Shown here one piece after another: positions 59,454 to 64,000 of a stretch of DNA of 64,000 nucleotides. Every line of letters starts with the position of its first letter. Within the stretch, counting starts at the first letter, position 1. This DNA is from Streptomyces bacillaris (GTDB lineage Bacteria > Actinomycetota > Actinomycetes > Streptomycetales > Streptomycetaceae). Under the pieces are notes generated by a model. That model was not told where the DNA came from and did no database searches. It was given only the letters and a program-made list of their open reading frames with translations. The DNA lies in the NCBI RefSeq assembly GCF_003268675.1, contig NZ_CP029378.1:6696001-6760000 (forward strand), in the 5' to 3' direction. The position numbers and the translations under genes were made by a program.

Positions 59454-60109
59454 TTCTCGTCCTCCCGCGCGAACACCTGGATCAGCCAGGACGAGAACGA
59501 CCCCGTCACCGCGCCCAGCAGCGCCAGTCCGCACGCCATCAGCCCCGCCGCGACCACCCGCCCCCAGAACGTGACCGGGGTGGCGTCCCCGTATCCGACC
59601 GTCGTCAGCGTCGCGCACGCCCACCACACCGCGTCCCCGAAGGTGCGGATCGAGGCGTCCGGGGCCCGGTGCTCCAGGTGGTAGACCGCGAGCGAGGCGG
59701 CGAGACCGAGCAGGACGGCGGTGATGCCCGCGTACGCCATCACCCGCGCGTACAGGCTCAACCGTGGCCGGTCGTGGCGCCGCTGCACCGCTTGGTAGAC
59801 CTTCACCATCCGCAGCGGGCGCAGCAGCGGCAGGAGCAGGACCACGCTGTCGACCCAGTGCACGCGCGGGAACCGCCAGCCCAGGCCGCTGAGCCGCAGC
59901 CGCGTCACATAGTCGACGAGGAAGAGCAGCCAGGTCGACCAGACGAGGGCCAGCGCGAGGTCGTTCCAGGGCTCTGCCCCGTGTGAGGCCAGCACCCGGA
60001 CCGCGTACCCGGCCAGGAAGAGCAGCCCCGCGAGGAAGAGCGGCACCTCCGTGCGCTGCTCCCAGCGGGTCAGCCGCGCGGTCGCCTCGGGGCCGGGTCG
60101 GTCGCTCAT
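59432..60109 (-). CDS. Potassium channel with TVGYGD filter
   Basis: The 225-residue protein has four hydrophobic segments before the pore (VPLFLAGLLFLAGYAV, LALALVWSTWLLFLVDYVTRL, VDSVVLLLPLLRPLRMVKVY with a short Arg pattern reminiscent of S4). These are followed by S5 (AGITAVLLGLAASLAVY), a pore loop with CATLTTVGYGDATPVT, and S6 (VVAAGLMACGLALLGAVTG). It is a KvAP-like minimal voltage-channel layout rather than KcsA. The short C-terminus has no RCK domain. ATG 60109 chosen; the longer frame enters the HIT gene. Confidence 0.85.
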   Translation of the reverse strand: MSDRPGPEATARLTRWEQRTEVPLFLAGLLFLAGYAVRVLASHGAEPWNDLALALVWSTWLLFLVDYVTRLRLSGLGWRFPRVHWVDSVVLLLPLLRPLRMVKVYQAVQRRHDRPRLSLYARVMAYAGITAVLLGLAASLAVYHLEHRAPDASIRTFGDAVWWACATLTTVGYGDATPVTFWGRVVAAGLMACGLALLGAVTGSFSSWLIQVFAREDEKRPPERG

Positions 60110-60174
60110 CGCCTCAGGATCGCGGGCGGGCGGGCGGCACGGCCCCGGCGACACGGTCCGTGCGGGTGACGCAA

Positions 60175-60180
60175 TATGCT
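60175..60180 (+). promoter_or_regulatory. -10 box of a leaderless promoter
   Basis: TATGCT, seven bases before the ATG at 60188. Confidence 0.5.
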
Positions 60181-60187
60181 GATCGGC

Positions 60188-60736
60188 ATGACGAGTGAGC
60201 CGGAGCAGCAGATCGGCGTGGGGACGCCGGACGCGTTTCAGCGTCTGTGGACACCCCATCGGATGGCGTACATCCAGGGCCAGGACAAGCCGAGCGGCCC
60301 GGGGGCCGAGGACGGCTGCCCGTTCTGTTCGATTCCGGCGAAATCCGACGAGGACGGGCTCGTGGTGGCGCGCGGCGAGCACGTCTACGCGGTGCTGAAC
60401 CTCTACCCGTACAACGGCGGGCACCTCATGGTCGTCCCCTACCGGCACGTGGCCGACTACACCGAGCTGGACGGTCCGGAGACGGCAGAGCTGGCGGACT
60501 TCACCAAGCGGGCGATGGCGGCCCTGCGCGCCGCCTCGGGGGCGCACGGCTTCAACATCGGGATGAACCAGGGCTCGGTCGCCGGCGCCGGGATCGCCGC
60601 CCATCTGCACCAGCACCTGGTGCCGCGCTGGGGCGGGGACACCAACTTCATGCCGGTCATCGGCCACACCAAGGTGCTGCCGCAGCTGCTGGGCGACACC
60701 CGGAAGATGCTGGCCGACGCCTGGCCGGCGGGCTGA
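60188..60736 (+). CDS. HIT family nucleotide hydrolase/phosphorylase
   Basis: The 182-residue enzyme has the HIT triad HLHQHLVPRW (His139, His141, His143), an FNIGMNQGSVAGAGIAAH lead-in, a zinc-type CPFC pair (Cys44, Cys47) and MAYIQG near residue 30. The layout matches the Ap4A-phosphorylase or AMP-lysine hydrolase group of actinomycetes. A leaderless start is likely. Monocistronic; a terminator follows. Confidence 0.87.
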   Translation: MTSEPEQQIGVGTPDAFQRLWTPHRMAYIQGQDKPSGPGAEDGCPFCSIPAKSDEDGLVVARGEHVYAVLNLYPYNGGHLMVVPYRHVADYTELDGPETAELADFTKRAMAALRAASGAHGFNIGMNQGSVAGAGIAAHLHQHLVPRWGGDTNFMPVIGHTKVLPQLLGDTRKMLADAWPAG

Positions 60737-60787
60737 TCCTCCGGCGTACGGACGCGGAAGGGGCGGGCCGGTCGTCCCGCATCCGAA

Positions 60788-60822
60788 GAAGGGCCCTGCC
60801 GATCGTCCCGGCGGGGCCCTTC
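60788..60822 (+). terminator. Terminator after the HIT gene
   Basis: 14-bp stem GAAGGGCCCTGCCG / CGGCGGGGCCCTTC with one G-T wobble and loop ATCGTCC. It also faces the end of the convergent membrane protein gene at 60842. Confidence 0.82.
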
Positions 60823-60841
60823 CCGTACGTACGCACCTCCG

Positions 60842-62539
60842 CTACGCGTCGTACACGTCGGCCTTCCGCGGGGCCGGGTCCTGGACGAGGCCGCTCAGTA
60901 TCATCGAGCGGTTGTCGAAGCGCTCGGTGTCCACGCCGTTCTCCTCGAGGACGCGCATCGCCGCCGAGTGGACCACCCGCAGCACCGGGGTGGCCGCCCG
61001 CATCGCGTCGTCCGCCATGAAGCGGTGGTTCCACGGCTTCGCGGCCCAGGCGTGCCGCAGTCCGAAGGGCTCCGGAAGCACTATCTTGCCGCCCAGGTAG
61101 TCCAGGATCGGCGGATACCAGGTGAAGGGCGCCCGCAGGGCCAGCCGGACGACCTCCCGCGCCTCCACGATCGGCAGCTGGATGTCCCGGGTCTCCCAGA
61201 ACCGCACGGTCTTGTTGACCGTCTTCGTACGGGCGGCGGGCTTGGCGAAGAACAGCCCGTGCACCGGGCCCAGCGCATGACCGGTGACCTCGATCCGCAG
61301 GGTCTCGTGGAGCACGGTGACCGTGATCATCATTGTGATGACCAGCTGGCCGTCCCAGAGCGTGAACTGCACGCCCAGATAGTGCCGGTCACCGCTGCCG
61401 AACTGCTGGTGGTTGCAGATCCGCTGTATCTCGTGCGGCTTCACCTGGAAGGTCGCCACGTCCTCGCCGTCGGGGCGGGAGACGGAGTCGGCGTTCTCCC
61501 CGATGGGGGAGACGATCCAGTGCTTCACGGACGGCTTGGGGAAGCCGCCGGTGTTGAGCGGGCCGCGCTCCAGCATCTTGAGCTGGTCGTGGATGATCCG
61601 GATCAGGTCCCAGCTGCGGAACTGGTGGATCTCCTTCGTCGGGTCCTTCGGCGTCAGCTCCTCGGCCAGCTGCCAGCTGCCCCACCGGGTGCCCATGCCC
61701 AGGATGCCCTTGGGACCGGCGTAGAAGACCGCGTTGGACTGCTGCTCCGCCGAGAGCTTCTCCAGCCCCTGGCGCAGCGCCTCGCGCGCGGTCTCGTTGG
61801 GGTTCTTCGGCACCGCCTCCGGGATCTTGGCGATCACCCCGGTGCCGGAGAGCAGCCCCTCCCAGCGGGCCCGCAGATCCCGGGCGGAGGTCTCCGCGAC
61901 CCGCTTGGCGAGGAACCAGCCGATCACCGGGGCGACGATCGCCCCCCGGACGTAGAGCGGCCAGAAGCCGTCCGTGGGCAGCTTCCACAGCAGGATCAGC
62001 GCCCCGACCCCGAACGCGGCCAGCAGCACCGTGCCGACCGCCCGGAACGCGGCGTCCTTGGACTTGGCCAGCGCGTCCTTGATCCGGAACGCGATGACCC
62101 AGAGGATCATCCCCGGCAGGAACAGGAAGCCGAACACCCCGGTGATCAGCGTGAGCCGGGTGTCGCGCGCCTTACGGAGGTTGGTCGCCGAGAGGCAGTG
62201 CTCCACCACCGTCTGCGGATCGGTGCCGAAGGACTGGATGAGCGCGGCCCGGGAGCCGCCGAGCATCCGCTCCTGCACCGCCCGGGAGAACGCCTCGCCC
62301 AGATTCGGCTTGAAGTAGTCGGACTTGAAGAGCTTGGAGGCGCCCGCCTTCACCGTGGATTTGTGCCACTCGCTGTTGGCGTCGAGGATCGTCTCCACCG
62401 GGCTGTCCCGGTACGCGGCCGAAGCCAGGGCATTGGTCGCCACCGACTGGCCGCCTGACCCCTGGATCGGGATCTGCGCCCCGGGTGAGAAGTCGAAAAC
62501 GTCGTTGGCCACTGTGTCTGTCGCCCCCACTCGCCGCAC
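60842..62539 (-). CDS. Uncharacterised membrane protein
   Basis: A 565-residue protein not recognised. After about 120 soluble residues (NDVFDFSPGAQIPIQGSGG...) come two to three hydrophobic segments (LTLITGVFGFLFLPGMILWVIAF, VGTVLLAAFGVGALILLW, LYVRGAIVAPVIGWFLA) and a large soluble part. The soluble part contains GPKGILGMGTRWGSWQLAEEL, HQFGSGDRHYLGVQFTLWDG-like and LVITMMITVTVLHETLRIEV. GTG at 62539 has AGGAG six bases upstream and is preferred over a TTG at 62563. It may be related to secretion or surface functions, but nothing in the sequence decides. Confidence 0.7.
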   Translation of the reverse strand: MRRVGATDTVANDVFDFSPGAQIPIQGSGGQSVATNALASAAYRDSPVETILDANSEWHKSTVKAGASKLFKSDYFKPNLGEAFSRAVQERMLGGSRAALIQSFGTDPQTVVEHCLSATNLRKARDTRLTLITGVFGFLFLPGMILWVIAFRIKDALAKSKDAAFRAVGTVLLAAFGVGALILLWKLPTDGFWPLYVRGAIVAPVIGWFLAKRVAETSARDLRARWEGLLSGTGVIAKIPEAVPKNPNETAREALRQGLEKLSAEQQSNAVFYAGPKGILGMGTRWGSWQLAEELTPKDPTKEIHQFRSWDLIRIIHDQLKMLERGPLNTGGFPKPSVKHWIVSPIGENADSVSRPDGEDVATFQVKPHEIQRICNHQQFGSGDRHYLGVQFTLWDGQLVITMMITVTVLHETLRIEVTGHALGPVHGLFFAKPAARTKTVNKTVRFWETRDIQLPIVEAREVVRLALRAPFTWYPPILDYLGGKIVLPEPFGLRHAWAAKPWNHRFMADDAMRAATPVLRVVHSAAMRVLEENGVDTERFDNRSMILSGLVQDPAPRKADVYDA

Positions 62540-62671
62540 GGTCTGCTCCTGCGGTGTGCCCAACTACCGTACGCGGCATACCTTCTGAGCTGCGACCACA
62601 GCGTATCGTCCGCGCCCCCGCACCGCCCGTCACCCGAAGGGACGCGGGCGGTGTTTGCGACAGTGCGCCGG

Positions 62672-64000
62672 TCACGCGCCGGGTGATCCGTCCCCTCGTT
62701 CCGCCCGGACCTTCTCCGCCAACTGCTGCGGCATCGCCTCGAACCGGGCGTGCGTCCGGTCGAACCGGCCGGTGCCATGGGTCAGCGAGCGCAGGTCCAG
62801 CGCGTAGCTGCCGATCTCCGTCTCCGGCACCTCCGCCCGGACGAGCGTCCGCCCGCCGGGACTCTGCTCGGTGCCCACCACCCGGCCCCGGCGCCCCGAC
62901 AGATCGCTCATCACCGGGCCCACATAGTCGTCCGGGACCAGCACGGCGACCTCGCAGACCGGCTCCAGGAGCTGGATACGGGCGTCGGCGGCGGCCTCGC
63001 GCAGCGCGAGCGCCCCGGCGGTCTGGAAGGCGGCGTCGGAGGAGTCCACCGAGTGCGCCTTGCCGTCGAGCAGCGTGACCCGTACGTCGACGAGGGGATG
63101 CCCGGCCGCCAGCCCCCGGGCGGCCTGCGCCCGGACGCCCTTCTCCACCGACGGGATGAACTGCCGGGGCACCGAACCGCCGACGACCTTGTCCACGAAC
63201 TCGATGCCGCTCCCCGCCGGCAGCGGCTCCACCTCGATCTCGCAGATCGCGAACTGCCCGTGCCCGCCGGACTGTTTGACGTGGCGCCCGCGTCCGGCCG
63301 CCCGCCCGGCGAAGGTCTCGCGCAGGGCCACCCGGTGCGGCTCGGCGTCGACCTGGACGCCGTACCGGCTGCGCAGCCGCTCCAGGGCGACCTCCTGATG
63401 GGCCTCGCCCAGGCACCACAGGACGACCTGGTGGGTGTCCGGGTTCTGCTCCAGGCGCAGGGTCGGGTCCTCCGCGACCAGCCGGGCCAGGGCGTGCGAG
63501 AGCTTGTCCTCGTCCACCTTCCCGTGCGCCCGGACGGCGGTCGGCAGCAGCGGGTCCGGGGTCGACCAGGGCTCGATGAGGACCGGGTCGCCGGAGGCGG
63601 AGAGCGTGTCGCCGGTCTCCGCCTCGCCCAGCCGCCCCACACAGACCAGATCACCCGCCACGCACCGGTCCGCCGGGTGGTGCTGCCTGCCGAACGGGGT
63701 GGTGAGCGCGGTGACCCGCAGCTCCGCCTCGTGGCAGGGGTGCGGCTCATGGCCCGCCGCGTCCAGGCCGTGGCCGCACAGATGCACGGTGTCGTCGGGC
63801 CGCAGGGTGCCGGAGAAGACCCGCACCAGCGAGATCCGGCCCGCGTACGGGTCGGACGACGTCTTGACGACCTCCGCGAGCAGCGGGCCCTCCGGATCAC
63901 AGACCGGGGCGGACCTGGGGGAGCCGGACGGGGTGGTGACCGTGGGCGGGGTGCGCTCCAGCGGGGTGGGGAAACCGCGCGTGATCAGCTCCAGCAGCTC
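62672..64000 (-). CDS. fusA2: EF-G-like elongation factor, 5' end outside the window
   Basis: The C-terminal 442 residues of an EF-G-like GTPase-family translation factor. Domain II begins here (PYAGRISLVRVFSGTLRPDDTV), then domains III (ALARLVAEDPTLRLEQNPDTHQVVLWCLGEAHQEVAL), IV (SGGHGQFAICEIEVEPL) and V (LLEPVCEVAVLVPDDYVGPVMSDLSGRRGRV). The frame is open to base 64000 and the GTPase domain lies beyond. Domain IV lacks the tight canonical loop of EF-G1, as in the EF-G2/tetracycline-protection-like paralogues of actinomycetes, so a specialised role is possible. Confidence 0.85.
   Translation of the reverse strand, partial: ELLELITRGFPTPLERTPPTVTTPSGSPRSAPVCDPEGPLLAEVVKTSSDPYAGRISLVRVFSGTLRPDDTVHLCGHGLDAAGHEPHPCHEAELRVTALTTPFGRQHHPADRCVAGDLVCVGRLGEAETGDTLSASGDPVLIEPWSTPDPLLPTAVRAHGKVDEDKLSHALARLVAEDPTLRLEQNPDTHQVVLWCLGEAHQEVALERLRSRYGVQVDAEPHRVALRETFAGRAAGRGRHVKQSGGHGQFAICEIEVEPLPAGSGIEFVDKVVGGSVPRQFIPSVEKGVRAQAARGLAAGHPLVDVRVTLLDGKAHSVDSSDAAFQTAGALALREAAADARIQLLEPVCEVAVLVPDDYVGPVMSDLSGRRGRVVGTEQSPGGRTLVRAEVPETEIGSYALDLRSLTHGTGRFDRTHARFEAMPQQLAEKVRAERGDGSPGA

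Noticed and set aside
1..64000. CRISPR array or transposon
   Set aside because: No regular spacer-repeat pattern with 25-40-bp repeats, and no transposase or terminal inverted repeats were seen on either strand.

Overview
The window is high-GC actinobacterial DNA, almost certainly a Streptomyces chromosome. The evidence is dense GC-rich codon use, GTG/TTG starts, several leaderless promoters, a near-textbook SsgB sporulation protein, an SsgB/ThrS/CobT/Arg gene order typical of the Streptomyces core, and tRNA genes that mostly lack encoded CCA. There is no insertion sequence, prophage or CRISPR array. Most of the sequence reads as conserved core chromosome with small accessory insertions.

Layout. 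1-7.2 kb: a partial gene end, a family VIII-type serine esterase, cyclophilin, a DUF5997 protein, a lone LysR effector domain, a secreted peptidoglycan-binding protein, a frameshifted P-loop kinase and a Fic protein. 7.3-16 kb: the arginine genes argC-argJ-argB-argD-argR, then an L,D-transpeptidase on the other strand, then argG and argH. The argC and argG promoters both overlap ArgR-type boxes, so ArgR, encoded last in the first operon, probably represses both. 16-23 kb: an aldo/keto reductase, then an accessory rifamycin-resistance-like module. This module holds a Rox-type FAD monooxygenase with a frameshift and a HelR-type RNA polymerase rescue ATPase in one transcription unit, preceded by a 23-bp inverted repeat that matches the rifamycin-associated element (RAE). 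A TetR regulator and a DHA2 exporter diverge from it.

23-33 kb: a PlsC-type acyltransferase, a Tat-exported phosphodiesterase, a small sigma-like protein, acetyltransferases, two small membrane proteins, and the methionine ABC importer metN-metI-metQ behind a short Cys/Met-containing leader peptide. 32-39 kb: cobalamin/siroheme genes (CobL; a BluB-CobT fusion with a disordered N-terminus of about 620 residues; CysG-type methyltransferase/dehydrogenase) and a SpoU RNA methyltransferase. 39.8-44.2 kb: a membrane Ser/Thr kinase, a tiny membrane protein, a 22-23-bp minisatellite, an APH-fold kinase with a Pro-rich extension, and a zinc-ribbon protein. 44.3-44.8 kb: a tRNA cluster (three Val-GAC, Cys, Gly).

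44.9-50.8 kb: pabB-like and pabC-like genes that overlap by 4 bp, a double GNAT protein, a DsbA-like protein, small membrane proteins, a CGNR zinc-finger regulator and ssgB. 50.9-57.3 kb: a PGPGW membrane protein, two identical tRNA-Val(CAC) genes flanking a very large membrane protein, a DnaQ-like exonuclease, and a DUF4365 nuclease-like gene translationally coupled to an unknown gene. 57.4-64 kb: thrS, a two-pore-helix potassium channel, a HIT protein, an unknown membrane protein and the 3' part of an EF-G-like gene that runs off the window.

The most notable items are the rox-helR/RAE module, the leader peptide ahead of metNIQ, the BluB-CobT fusion, the DUF4365 pair beside an exonuclease, and two independent single-base frameshifts.
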